Assembly: GCF_900103285.1 (NCBI RefSeq)
Contig: NZ_FNGS01000001.1
Span: forward strand, 489,515-553,514
Length of the DNA: 64,000 nt
Direction of reading: 5' to 3'
DNA from: Siphonobacter aquaeclarae
GTDB lineage: Bacteria; Bacteroidota; Bacteroidia; Cytophagales; Spirosomataceae
In this document: positions 28,101 through 35,581 of the stretch, piece by piece
Layout: the number at the start of each line of letters is the position of its first letter
How positions within the stretch are numbered: position 1 is the stretch's first letter
The notes under the pieces: model-generated
What the model saw: only the letters and a program-made list of their open reading frames with translations
What the model was told of the DNA's origin: nothing
The model's database searches: none
Made by a program: the position numbers and the translations under genes

Positions 28101-28723
28101 ATCTGCAGCACCGCGCCGACGCCCGGTACCTGAAGGGTAAAGCGCCCCTGGGCGTCGGTTGTGGTACCCTGCGTGGTTCCTTTGAGGGAAACGGTCGCTC
28201 CGTGAAGCGGCTCGCCGTTTTCGTCGGTCACCCGGCCCTGTGCGGGCCAGTCTTCCGCGAGTGTCGTCTGATACCCGAACTGATGCGCCCGGAGGGTCAG
28301 TACATCGGTTTCGGGCCGACTGACCGGGAGGGCGGACGTTTCCGCCTCCCGTATCTGGCTGACCGCCCGGTTCTTTTTCTGGGCAGCGGGCACGATGATG
28401 TAGTAATCGGTCCGCAGCTTCTCGAAGGTAAGGCCGTGGGGAGCCAGCAGGCCTTTCAGTGTTTCTTCGAGCGACTTGTCTTTCTGACCTTCGTTTCCTT
28501 CCGCCACTTCCTTTTCGACGAGGTCGTTCCGGTAGAGGAAAGTCACCCGGAATTTCTTTTCGATCCCTTTCAGCGCGTCCAGGAGCGTGTGTTTACGTCC
28601 CGGTATCGCCTTTATCCTGACCTGCTCCACCTTATGCGAGGAGGCCAGTAGCTGACCGTACATCTGAGGGGCAGGGCATAGCGCTGCCAGCACCAGGAAG
28701 CCCAGCGTCCGAATGTTGAACAT
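25184..28723 (-). CDS. susC: SusC/RagA family TonB-linked outer-membrane transporter with STN signalling domain
   Basis: An 1179-residue protein with a signal peptide (about 1-23), a secretin/TonB N-terminal (STN) domain about 38-112 (TLLDALKGIEKKF, DYYIIVPA), a carboxypeptidase-regulatory domain about 163-235, the motif LNEVVVVGFGTQKKVNLTGAV that opens the plug, and a large barrel ending SWGLNINF. The STN domain lets ligand-loaded transporter signal to the FecR anti-sigma factor encoded just upstream, so the locus should be ligand-inducible. It pairs with the SusD encoded one base downstream. Confidence 0.94.
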   Translation of the reverse strand: MFNIRTLGFLVLAALCPAPQMYGQLLASSHKVEQVRIKAIPGRKHTLLDALKGIEKKFRVTFLYRNDLVEKEVAEGNEGQKDKSLEETLKGLLAPHGLTFEKLRTDYYIIVPAAQKKNRAVSQIREAETSALPVSRPETDVLTLRAHQFGYQTTLAEDWPAQGRVTDENGEPLHGATVSLKGTTQGTTTDAQGRFTLQVPGVGAVLQISYVGFASQQVTIHSRSELKIRLKQVDGSLNEVVVVGFGTQKKVNLTGAVDQVTAQQLESRPITNLGAGLQGLIPNLNVTNPSGRAGTAPSFNIRGFTSINGGSPLLLVDNVPFSADELARLNPNDVESVTVLKDASSAAVYGARAAFGVVLITTKSAKSDKLSVSVNANTAFRTVGKLPELVTDPLMVMEYKHDAAYPLYNLYPDAVKAYARERSKNPSLPAVTTDPTNPNSAWIYTGSTDWLKEAYFNSAPMYNANVSLSRKTDKLNYYFSGDYYRQDGMLRYGNDVYNRYNVRGKMDVQVTPWLTFSNNTLLTSSNYDAPVFLDGDFFWNVNRTASLDVPKNPDGSWTSAGGSLLGRLQQGGRKDMQLNDFLTTFSAKAAVIKGIWDVRADMTFRRGSTLTRAFDIPVPYRTGPVNPVQYTGSTTSYAQNNNIATRYNVLNVYTDVYKKFGAHNLQVLAGFNQESNYYNSFTARKNALISNTLPSINLSTGTMTESEAITEWAVRGLFYRLNYNFKDRYLVELNGRYDGSSRFPKNDRWGFFPSASAGWVVSEEPFLAGIKQSAKLDFLKLRASYGALGNQASVGEYDYIPIMSSTTLSKLLGGITPLTVNQPPAVASSLTWEKVSTVNGGIDLAFFRNRLNINFDAYTRFTKDMLIPGKTLPAVFGVASPKTNAGDLKTKGWELKLGWRDNGTLGNSPFYYNVTFALGDSRSWITRFDNPTRSLSNYYVGQEIGEIWGLDVEGFFQNEEELKNHANQKAVGTDDQGYQFYVGDIKFKDRNGDGAVNFGKSTVDDPGDLHKIGNNRLRLPYSFDLSAGWKGFDVRVFLQGIGRRDWYPGASQIYFWGIYSQPWTNVTTLNLDHWSPQNPNGYFPRVKAYSAEDNMEELGIPNPRYMQNAAYLRVKNVMLGYSLPSSLTRKVGLDRVRVYFSGENLFEVSHLKARLDPEGLDGSIYPFQRTYSWGLNINF

Positions 28724-28757
28724 GAGAATGGAAATGGTTTAGCAGTGTATACGTCAA

Positions 28758-29708
28758 CTAGGGGTTGGCTTCGATGTGCAAGCGGTTTCCTTCTTGTGTG
28801 ACAGAAAGCCCGAATACTTTTGAAAGGGCTTCCAACATGAGTTTTTTGTCGTTGGACGGGACCATACCGGAAAACCGTTCATCCAGGGGAACCCCTTTCC
28901 CCAAAGTAACGGTATATCCATACGTCGTCTCCAGAAGCGTGATCACGTCTTTCAGCGGGGCGCGGTCGAACGTGAGGAGATGATCCCTCCAGGAATCAAA
29001 TACGGCGGTGTCTACCCGGCGCTGAAGGCGCGGCGCGGCCCCTGCACGGGTTTCCACCAGATCTCCCGGCTGAAGCGCCAGCGGCAGCGCCTCCGGGCGG
29101 GTCCGGAACCGGATCTTTCCGCTGTTGAGCACCACCCGGGTGAGCTCTTTCCGCGAGAAGACGTCAAATTCGGTCCCGACTACTTCTACACTCGACTGAT
29201 CCGGCAAATGAACTGTAAACCGCTGGTGATCAACCGTATGCCGGACACTGAAAAAAGCTTCGCCCTCGACGGCCACTTCCCGTGGTTCGCCCTCCGGCCA
29301 GCGGCGGGCATAGGTCAGCGTGGTGTTTCCGTTGAGGCGCACAACCGAGCCGTCCGGCAGGGTTACGCGCTCCACCATGCCATAATCGCTGTGCACCGTG
29401 ATGGTATCGTAATACCGGGCCTTCAGCCAGAAACCGGCGCCGGCAAGTAACAGAACGCCTGCACAGGCGGCAGCCAGCCGCCTCCAGCCGATCCGAACCG
29501 TCCGCCGGGAGAGCGTCCTTTCCCGGATGCCGGTCCAGATTCCGGGAGAAGACGCGGGGCTTTCGTCTTCCCAGGATCCGGCAAGGTCACGTTCCAGCTC
29601 CGCCTGGAGGGCATCGCGGCCTTCAGCAGTATCCAGCCATTGCAGCACGCGCGACGCTTCTTCCGGCGTGCACCCATCGGCGAGATATTTCTGAAGGAGC
29701 TGAATCAT
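28758..29708 (-). CDS. FecR-family anti-sigma factor
   Basis: A 316-residue inner-membrane protein: a cytosolic N-terminal helical part of about 80 residues, one membrane segment (about 80-98, AACAGVLLLAGAGFWL), then a periplasmic FecR beta domain (VTLPDGSVVRLNGNTTLTY, VEGEAFFSV, FTVHLPDQSSVEVVGTEFDV) and a C-terminal DUF4974-like domain (FDRAPLKDVITLLETTYGYTV). It transmits the signal from the STN domain of the SusC to the sigma factor encoded upstream. Ordered sigma-FecR-SusC-SusD, this is the standard Bacteroidota trans-envelope regulatory layout. It starts about 100 bases after the sigma gene ends. Confidence 0.93.
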   Translation of the reverse strand: MIQLLQKYLADGCTPEEASRVLQWLDTAEGRDALQAELERDLAGSWEDESPASSPGIWTGIRERTLSRRTVRIGWRRLAAACAGVLLLAGAGFWLKARYYDTITVHSDYGMVERVTLPDGSVVRLNGNTTLTYARRWPEGEPREVAVEGEAFFSVRHTVDHQRFTVHLPDQSSVEVVGTEFDVFSRKELTRVVLNSGKIRFRTRPEALPLALQPGDLVETRAGAAPRLQRRVDTAVFDSWRDHLLTFDRAPLKDVITLLETTYGYTVTLGKGVPLDERFSGMVPSNDKKLMLEALSKVFGLSVTQEGNRLHIEANP

Positions 29709-29810
29709 GCGGCTTACTTGCTTTTACTACCATTACACCGCCGGCATAGTGGAAGTATGATCGGAAAGCGAAAAAAAGTTGAGAAAATTTCTAATACCCT
29801 GAAAGACAGC

Positions 29811-30443
29811 CTACAACTGCCCGGCAAGCACGGCGAAAAACAGCGCGGACGGCACGGCAGCTTCCCGGTGCAGGTAGTGCCGGAGGAACTTGGAAGCGTG
29901 GTAGAACTGAAATTTGACAGTATTAACGGACAGATTCAGCCGGTCGGCTACTTCCTCATTCGTCAGCCCCTCCTCCACCCGCAGGCGGAATACTTCCCGG
30001 CGCTGCGGCGTCAGGTAACTGATACCCTGAGTCAGGATATCGAGGTACTCGCGCCATACCTGCTGGTTTTCGGTGGAATGATCCTCTTCGCTCCAGTTTT
30101 CGAGAGAAGCCAGGTGGTGCAGAATCCGGCGCTTCTGGCTCCGGAGGTCGTTAAGTACCTGATTTTTGAGGGCAACGGACAGAAAGGCTTTGATGGAATG
30201 TGACTCGTCCAGACGGTCCCGGAAAAGCCAGAGTTTAACAAAGACTTCCTGCAAAGCATCTTCTGCCAAATCTTCGTCCTTGAGGTACCGGACGGCAATC
30301 CGTAACAAATACCGGTGATACAGGCGGAAAGCGGTCTCGTAGGCATCGGTGTCCCCTTCCCGCAGACGACGCGTCAGCGCCCGGTCGGCAATCGCCTCTT
30401 CCGGCAAAGATCCGTTCGTTGAATTCGGGTACATGGTCGACAT
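29811..30443 (-). CDS. ECF-type RNA polymerase sigma factor
   Basis: A 210-residue sigma-70-family protein with region 2 (about 38-100: YLLRIAVRYLKDEDLAEDALQEVFVKLW) and region 4 (about 140-195: SYLTPQRREVFRLRVEEGLTNEEVADRLNLSVNTVKFQFYHAS). It is expected to be held by the adjacent FecR protein and to drive the downstream susC-susD-phosphoesterase genes when ligand is bound. The ATG at 30443 is used; a second ATG three codons in is equally possible. The upstream gap contains a paired 8-base palindrome at 30594-30624. Confidence 0.93.
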   Translation of the reverse strand: MSTMYPNSTNGSLPEEAIADRALTRRLREGDTDAYETAFRLYHRYLLRIAVRYLKDEDLAEDALQEVFVKLWLFRDRLDESHSIKAFLSVALKNQVLNDLRSQKRRILHHLASLENWSEEDHSTENQQVWREYLDILTQGISYLTPQRREVFRLRVEEGLTNEEVADRLNLSVNTVKFQFYHASKFLRHYLHREAAVPSALFFAVLAGQL

Positions 30444-30593
30444 CGCTGGAAAAGCCGCAAAGTACGGGGAAAAAGAAAACCGGGCAGAACCTGCTTCTTT
30501 ATCAAATTATTATCATCGAAGATACTAAAAATGGCACATTCCGGGGGGGTTATTCGCCGGGCGATACGGGCTGGAAACGCGGAACGGGCTGCG

Positions 30594-30624
30594 CAAACGT
30601 TTTCCTGATTCGTTCAAACGTTTG
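30594..30624. promoter_or_regulatory. Paired AAACGTTT palindromes upstream of the sigma-factor gene
   Basis: Two copies of caaacgttt(t/g) start 21 bases apart (30594 and 30615), two helical turns. Each copy is itself a palindrome, and together they form a 9-bp inverted repeat with a 13-base spacer. This is typical geometry for a dimeric repressor binding the same DNA face. No T-run follows, so a terminator is less likely. Confidence 0.4.
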
Positions 30625-30653
30625 TGCAGATTTTTGTCTGTTCACGGCGCCGC

Positions 30654-31931
30654 TTATTTCCGGAGATCGCGCAATGTTTTTCCCGGTAACATTTCCCCTG
30701 ATTTTGACAGGCTCACCCGCTGGGAAAGATAAATGCCGGTGTTCCCGCTGAAGCAATAAGCCGTAAAACAGGCCACCGCATAATACAACAGGTACTCTCC
30801 TCCGAAAAGCTCCGCCCCCATCAGCGTACAGGCGATCGGGGTATTCGTCGCCCCGGCAAATACTGCAATAAAGCCCAGCCCAGCAAAGAGGTCGACCGGC
30901 ATACCGGTGAGTACCGCCAGGGTATGGCCGAGCGTCGCGCCGATAAAAAACAGAGGCGTTACTTCTCCCCCTTTGAAACCAGTACCCAGGGTAACCGCCG
31001 TAAACAGCAATTTCCAGAGCCAGCTCCAGGTATGGGCGCCGCCCTCGTGAAACGCCGAAACCAGCGTCACCGCCGCCGGGTCCGGGTTATGCACGCCTAA
31101 ACCGAGGTAATCGGTCATGCCGGGCAGGGCCGCCATACCGATCACCACCAGACCGCCGGCTACCGGTACCCATTCCGGACGGGGTACCACCTTTGCCGCT
31201 ATCCGTTTGATGCCGTGCGATAATTCCGAAAACAGCCGGCTCGCTATGCCGAAACAGACGCCGGCTCCGATGGACGTGGCGAGCAGGGTATAGAACGGCA
31301 GGTTTTGGTGGGAAGCAATATGATAGTGCGTATGATGAATTCCCCAGGCAGAACACGTAAAATCGGCAAAAACCGCCCCCATAAAGCAGGGCATCAGCGC
31401 CTTATGCCGGATCCGGCCGATGGTCAGTACTTCCAGGGCAAAGACCGCGCCCGTCACCGGCGTACCGAATACCGCGCCGAAACCGGCGGCGATACCCACC
31501 ATCAGCAATACGCTCCGGTCTTCCTTGTCCAGACGAAGCCACCGGGCAAACCCCTCCGCGAAGCTTCCTCCGATTTGTACGGCGGTACCTTCCCGACCCG
31601 CCGAGCCTCCGAAAAGGTGCGTGATGAGCGTGGTACCCAGCACGAGCGGCGCCATGCGCAGCGGCACGCCTGCTCCGGGTTCATGGATTTCGTCGATGAT
31701 GAGGTTGTTACCGGCGTCTGCCTGCTTTCCTCCCCAGCGGTAAAGGAAAAAAATACCGGCGCCCGCCAGCGGCAGCAGATACAACAGCCAGGGATGGGCA
31801 AAACGAACATCGGTCACCGCGTCGAGCGACCAGAGAAACAGCGCCACCGCCGAACCGGCGGCGACAGAGAGCGGGAGGACCAGCAACGTCCAGCGAAGGA
31901 GGTACCGGAATACGGGAAGCCAATTTTTCAT
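30654..31931 (-). CDS. CLC-F type fluoride/proton antiporter
   Basis: A 425-residue polytopic CLC protein from the ATG at 31931 (an in-frame GTG lies one codon earlier). The selectivity and gating segments are those of fluoride CLCs, not chloride channels: GNNLI near 74, [11 protein letters not shown], and [11 protein letters not shown] with gating glutamate E114 and Thr instead of the Pro of GREGP. The later pore loop reads [18 protein letters not shown]. Its leader carries a fluoride riboswitch, which independently supports fluoride as the substrate. It should export toxic cytoplasmic F- at the inner membrane. It is the first gene upstream of, and on the same strand as, the sigma factor, but 210 bases separate them. 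Confidence 0.92.
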   Translation of the reverse strand: MKNWLPVFRYLLRWTLLVLPLSVAAGSAVALFLWSLDAVTDVRFAHPWLLYLLPLAGAGIFFLYRWGGKQADAGNNLIIDEIHEPGAGVPLRMAPLVLGTTLITHLFGGSAGREGTAVQIGGSFAEGFARWLRLDKEDRSVLLMVGIAAGFGAVFGTPVTGAVFALEVLTIGRIRHKALMPCFMGAVFADFTCSAWGIHHTHYHIASHQNLPFYTLLATSIGAGVCFGIASRLFSELSHGIKRIAAKVVPRPEWVPVAGGLVVIGMAALPGMTDYLGLGVHNPDPAAVTLVSAFHEGGAHTWSWLWKLLFTAVTLGTGFKGGEVTPLFFIGATLGHTLAVLTGMPVDLFAGLGFIAVFAGATNTPIACTLMGAELFGGEYLLYYAVACFTAYCFSGNTGIYLSQRVSLSKSGEMLPGKTLRDLRK

Positions 31932-31950
31932 CACCTACAGAAAGAAACGT

Positions 31951-32006
31951 TCGTAGGCGTCATCAGCCCGTTGCGGGCGGTTCAATAGGTGGAACACCAT
32001 CACCTT
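31951..32006 (-). promoter_or_regulatory. Fluoride (crcB) riboswitch
   Basis: Read on the minus strand the leader contains, in order, ggtgatggtgttccacc, then gaaccgcc, then gggctgatgacgcctac, which are the conserved blocks of the crcB motif including the pseudoknot-forming segments and the CUGAUGA joining region. It ends about 20 bases before the ATG of the fluoride exporter, too close for a long separate terminator stem, so control is probably at translation initiation. Fluoride binding should raise exporter synthesis. Confidence 0.93.
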
Positions 32007-32112
32007 TTCACAAAAATAGGTGATCATCCTGTACTCCGGCGTACTCTGCCGGGAAAACTCCGCCGCGGGCCCCTGGGCAATATCCCCGGGCGCTTTGGCT
32101 TTTTGCTTTGTA

Positions 32113-32550
32113 CTAGTCCATCCGGCCCGCCGGAGGTACCTGCGCATACTGATGCCAGAAGCCAAAGATGGCGTTCCAGAGGTCAATATACTCCCGGCGA
32201 CTACCCGGTTTGCTCATGAATGCATTGACGCCGGCGTCATATGCCAGGTCGATTACTTCTTTCTGACTGTAAAAAGAAAGCATCAAAACGGGCAATGCTT
32301 TCCACACTGTAGAATTCCGGAGGGTTTTCAATACCTCTACGCCGTTCATGTCGGGGAGGTGATAGTCCAGCAGAACCATCGATGGAGGTACAGGAAGGGT
32401 ATCGAGCAGTTCAAGTGCCTGTTTTCCGTCTTTTGCAAAGAGAATATGGCAACTCTGGTTGCTTTTCTGATAACTCCAGTCAAGAAGAAAGCGATGATCA
32501 GGATCGTCCTCTACTACCAGAAAAAGGGGCTTTTTAGCGTTCGTATTCAT
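32113..32550 (-). CDS. Stand-alone response-regulator receiver protein
   Basis: A 145-residue protein made of one receiver domain. The acidic triad is intact (E14, D15, D16 and phosphoacceptor D62 in VLLDYHLPDMNG), with S92 in LMLSFYS and K114 in FMSKPGS. No output domain follows; single receivers of this type act in phosphorelays or on protein partners. I start at the ATG at 32550; the frame is open a long way upstream but only by overlapping the neighbouring gene. It lies 41 bases downstream of a degenerate receiver gene with a similar C-terminal tail (FWxxxxxxP), so the two look like a duplicated pair. Confidence 0.85.
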   Translation of the reverse strand: MNTNAKKPLFLVVEDDPDHRFLLDWSYQKSNQSCHILFAKDGKQALELLDTLPVPPSMVLLDYHLPDMNGVEVLKTLRNSTVWKALPVLMLSFYSQKEVIDLAYDAGVNAFMSKPGSRREYIDLWNAIFGFWHQYAQVPPAGRMD

Positions 32551-32591
32551 TGCTCTACCAAGTTGGGGTAGTGCATGAAAAAACCGTTCCG

Positions 32592-32999
32592 TCAGAATTC
32601 CCAGGGCAGATGCGACACATTTAGCCAGAATTCTACCACAGAATGCCACATGCGGGTACGTTCTTCCGGGTCGGGCGGCGCGAGCAGAAAAGCATTGACA
32701 TCCTCGGCATAGGTACGGACGGGGTAATCGGGGGACGACCCATACATCACCAGCGGAATTTTCCGGTACCGGGAAAGCCGGTAAGCGCTCAGGAAAGACT
32801 GCAATTCCGGCGTTTTCAATCCGTCGGCATCCAACAGAATCAGGTTGACGCCTTCGCGGCTGCCTTTCAGCCATTCGAGCGCCGAGGAAAGATCAGGGTA
32901 AAAATGGAGGTACGCCTGACGCAGCGCCCGGACAGACGCCTGCCGGAACCATTCCTGGTCGGCAGCATTGGCGGCAATCATGAATACATTCGACCGCAT
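32592..32999 (-). CDS. Degenerate receiver-domain protein
   Basis: A 135-residue protein with the receiver fold outline (MIAANAADQEW at the start, NLILLDADG around D57, IPLVMYGSS, VNAFLLAPPD, then EFWLNVSHLP). Compared with its downstream neighbour it keeps the central aspartate but lacks the acidic pair after strand one (AANAAD instead of EDD) and the conserved lysine (LLAPP instead of MSKP). Phosphorylation is therefore doubtful; it may act as an adaptor or decoy for the intact receiver encoded next to it. Both genes lie on the minus strand, probably as one transcript. Confidence 0.72.
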   Translation of the reverse strand: MRSNVFMIAANAADQEWFRQASVRALRQAYLHFYPDLSSALEWLKGSREGVNLILLDADGLKTPELQSFLSAYRLSRYRKIPLVMYGSSPDYPVRTYAEDVNAFLLAPPDPEERTRMWHSVVEFWLNVSHLPWEF

Positions 33000-33111
33000 A
33001 CAAGTCTCGAAAGTTGATGAAGTAGAGCGTCGTCATAGCGATTGGGTTCTGTCATATAAACGGGGTTAAAGCCTGCTCCGGATTCGACAGGGTTCAAAGT
33101 CTACCAACAAA

Positions 33112-33144
33112 AACGCCTTCCGGATAGTGATTCCGGAAGGCGTT
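33112..33144 (-). terminator. Terminator of the oxidoreductase/isomerase operon
   Basis: A perfect 13-bp stem (aacgccttccgga and complement) with a 7-base loop lies 22 bases beyond the Gfo/Idh/MocA stop codon. On the minus strand it is followed by a short T-run. Confidence 0.9.
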
Positions 33145-33166
33145 GCAGGGTGTTTTTTCGGTCGAC

Positions 33167-34498
33167 TCAGACGGGAGGTTCCCAGCCTTTTTCGTACGTA
33201 CGACCCCAGAGCTTCATCGCTTCTTTGTCTTGGATATGGCCGTTTTTCGTATCCACGCCGAATGACTTGTTCGTTCGGTAAGAAATATTCGCCAGATGGC
33301 ACAGGAGGGTGCTCTTGGCGCCTTCGTCGATCGGCGAATTTTGCTTGGCTTTTCCGCGAATAGCATCGAAGAAATTGACGACGTGGGTCGTTGTCATGTC
33401 TCCGCCACCCCCGAGCGCGGTACCCGCTTCGGATCCGGATCCCTTGCTGGTTTTGACTACTTTCCCTTCACGATTGAAGAGCTTGTAGCCGTCGCGGTCG
33501 ACGTAGACGCTACCGGTGCTGCCGTAAATGAACGTACCGCGGGAACTGCCATAGGTTTCGACACCGCTGCGACTTTTCCCATCCCACTGAATAATTTTAT
33601 TACCGGGGAAACGAAACGTTGCTTCCATGGTATCGTACATCGTCCACCCGTCGTTCGGAAAATGGCGCTTCGCTGCTTCCGTCGCGACATGCTCCGGATA
33701 CTCTACCTGGAGCGCCCAGCGGGCCACATCGAGCTCATGGGTCGCGTTGTTACCGGATTCAGCCGTGCCATAGGTCCAGCCATACCAGTGCCAGTTGTAA
33801 TCCCAGGTATCGTGCGTGTATTCCGTCCGGGGAGCCGGGCCCTGGAACAGGTCCCAGTCGAGGCCGTCGGGTACGGGCGCCTTTTTCGGCAGGGGTACCT
33901 CCCCGCGGGCAGTAGAATAAAACGCCAGCGCCTTGTACGGAGTACCGATTGCACCGTTGTGGATCTGGTGGATAATGTCGATCGTTTCGGGGGACGAACG
34001 CTGCTGGTTCCCCATCTGGATCACTTTTCCGTACTTTTTCTGAATCGCGATCAGGATTTCACCCTCCCGCGGGTTGTGGCTGCAGGGCTTTTCGACATAA
34101 ACGTGCTTTCCAGCCTGCACGGCCATCCACGCACCGGGCGCGTGCCAGTGATCGGGCGTGGCGTTAAAAAGAGCATCTACCTCTTTGTCTTCCAGCACCT
34201 TACGAATGTCGTTTTCCAGCTTAGGCTTGTAGTCGATGTGCTTCGAGAACTTCTGAAGCGCCGATTCCCGCTGCTTCTTCATCACGTCACAGAGGTATAC
34301 CAGCTGGACGTTGCTCTCTTTGCGGGCAATGGGTTCGTAATAGGCTGACAGGCGCCGGCCAAGCCCGGCAATCGCTACCTGGAGCCGGTCGTTCGAGCCC
34401 ATAATCCTGGCATAGCTGGCCGTACTCATGCCGGCTCCCGCCAGGGAAAGCGTTCCCAGGGCCGCTTTACGGATAAAATCTCTGCGGTTGTTTTTCAT
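33167..34498 (-). CDS. Tat-exported Gfo/Idh/MocA-family oxidoreductase
   Basis: A 443-residue protein with a twin-arginine signal (NNRRDFIRKAALGTLSLAGAG), a Rossmann NAD(P)-binding half (LQVAIAGLGRRLSAYYEPI, DALFNATPDHWHAPGAWMAV, GKHVYVEKPCSHNPREGE; the EKP lysine is catalytic in the family) and a C-terminal beta-sheet substrate domain. Exported members of this family are abundant in Bacteroidota and are thought to act on sugars or cyclitols in the periplasm with a tightly bound cofactor. The neighbouring TIM-barrel isomerase gene, 31 bases upstream, supports a shared sugar pathway. The substrate is unknown. Confidence 0.9.
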   Translation of the reverse strand: MKNNRRDFIRKAALGTLSLAGAGMSTASYARIMGSNDRLQVAIAGLGRRLSAYYEPIARKESNVQLVYLCDVMKKQRESALQKFSKHIDYKPKLENDIRKVLEDKEVDALFNATPDHWHAPGAWMAVQAGKHVYVEKPCSHNPREGEILIAIQKKYGKVIQMGNQQRSSPETIDIIHQIHNGAIGTPYKALAFYSTARGEVPLPKKAPVPDGLDWDLFQGPAPRTEYTHDTWDYNWHWYGWTYGTAESGNNATHELDVARWALQVEYPEHVATEAAKRHFPNDGWTMYDTMEATFRFPGNKIIQWDGKSRSGVETYGSSRGTFIYGSTGSVYVDRDGYKLFNREGKVVKTSKGSGSEAGTALGGGGDMTTTHVVNFFDAIRGKAKQNSPIDEGAKSTLLCHLANISYRTNKSFGVDTKNGHIQDKEAMKLWGRTYEKGWEPPV

Positions 34499-34529
34499 AA
34501 AAACGCGGGTTTCCCACCCGGTAAATAAA

Positions 34530-35372
34530 TCAGGACTTTTTTGAAGAGGACTGTGACGCGGTACAGATTCCCTTAAAGTATCCGACCGATTCAGCCAGAC
34601 CGGCCAGGGGATCTTTCATGTCTTTTTCGTATTCCAGGCTGCAGCAACCGGCATATTTCACCTTCCGGAGCGCACGCACAAACGCCGTAATGTCGATGAC
34701 GCCGCGGCTGAGCTCGCACGTTGTACCGTCCTTGGTCCCCGCCGTCACATTCTTCAGGTGAATATCGAAAATCCGGGAAGCGTACTTTTCCAGGTCGGCG
34801 ACCGGATCATCGCCGTAGCGCTTATCGTGACCCATATCGAAACAGAGACCAATACGCGCATCCAGGTTTTTTACCAGGTTGTAGACTGTTATTGCATTCG
34901 GGTATAGCTTATCGCCGGGACCGTGGTTATGAATCGCATAACGGATGTCGTATTCCCTGACTTTTTTGTCGACATACGGCAGGTGTTCCGGGTTCGGAAT
35001 ACCGATCATGAGCTTTACGCCCACACGCTTCGCGTAAGCAAAGGCATTGTCGATCTCTTCCGTCGTTTTCATGTAGATCGGACCTACTGCGTATCCGGTC
35101 ACGCCCGACTGCGCCAGCTTCGCATGAAAAGCGGCAATCTCGGCATCTGTAGAGGCGTAAGGAAGATGGAAGTCTTTGATACACAAGTAGTGTACATCGA
35201 GCTTCTTCATCATCGCGAGCGACTCGTCCAGCTTGAAATGAACGAAAGAATAGCCGGCAATGCCCAGCTTGAAAAGATCTTCGCCCTGCGGCGCGGCGGC
35301 GGCCGGAAGCCCTCCCGCCAGGGCCAGTCCGGCCAGCGATGTGTTTTTGAGAAATATCCGACGAGTAGTCAT
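34530..35372 (-). CDS. Tat-exported sugar phosphate isomerase/epimerase-like TIM-barrel protein
   Basis: A 280-residue protein starting with a twin-arginine-like signal (TTRRIFLKNTSLAGLALAGG). The xylose-isomerase-like barrel motifs follow: LGIAGYSFVHFK, YLCIKDFHLPY, RYAIHNHGPGD, IGLCFDMGHDKRYG (metal-binding D and H) and FDIHLKNV, ending with YAGCCSLEYEKD. It is encoded immediately upstream of the Gfo/Idh/MocA gene in the same operon; such pairs occur in sugar and cyclitol catabolism, including 3-keto-glycoside processing. Export is inferred from the signal. The exact reaction cannot be assigned. Confidence 0.88.
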   Translation of the reverse strand: MTTRRIFLKNTSLAGLALAGGLPAAAAPQGEDLFKLGIAGYSFVHFKLDESLAMMKKLDVHYLCIKDFHLPYASTDAEIAAFHAKLAQSGVTGYAVGPIYMKTTEEIDNAFAYAKRVGVKLMIGIPNPEHLPYVDKKVREYDIRYAIHNHGPGDKLYPNAITVYNLVKNLDARIGLCFDMGHDKRYGDDPVADLEKYASRIFDIHLKNVTAGTKDGTTCELSRGVIDITAFVRALRKVKYAGCCSLEYEKDMKDPLAGLAESVGYFKGICTASQSSSKKS

Positions 35373-35581
35373 AGGTTCAGAGCGGAGGAACTGCCTCCTC
35401 CTGCTAAATAACCGAAGTCAGGGCGGATACCCGTTCTTTCCAGGAAAAAAGCAAAAAATCGGGCAGGGACCGGCTGCTTCTCGCCTCCAACTGCCTTTCC
35501 GGTCTCTTGCCGGGAAATCCGCCGGAATATCTATTTTTACCGCTGACCCACTGTCTTCTTCCAACTTACCTATTCCCAGTG

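Noticed and set aside
26735-28651. A 638-codon plus-strand open frame
   Set aside because: It lies entirely antisense to the well-supported SusC gene and shows no domain; high G+C leaves long shadow frames.
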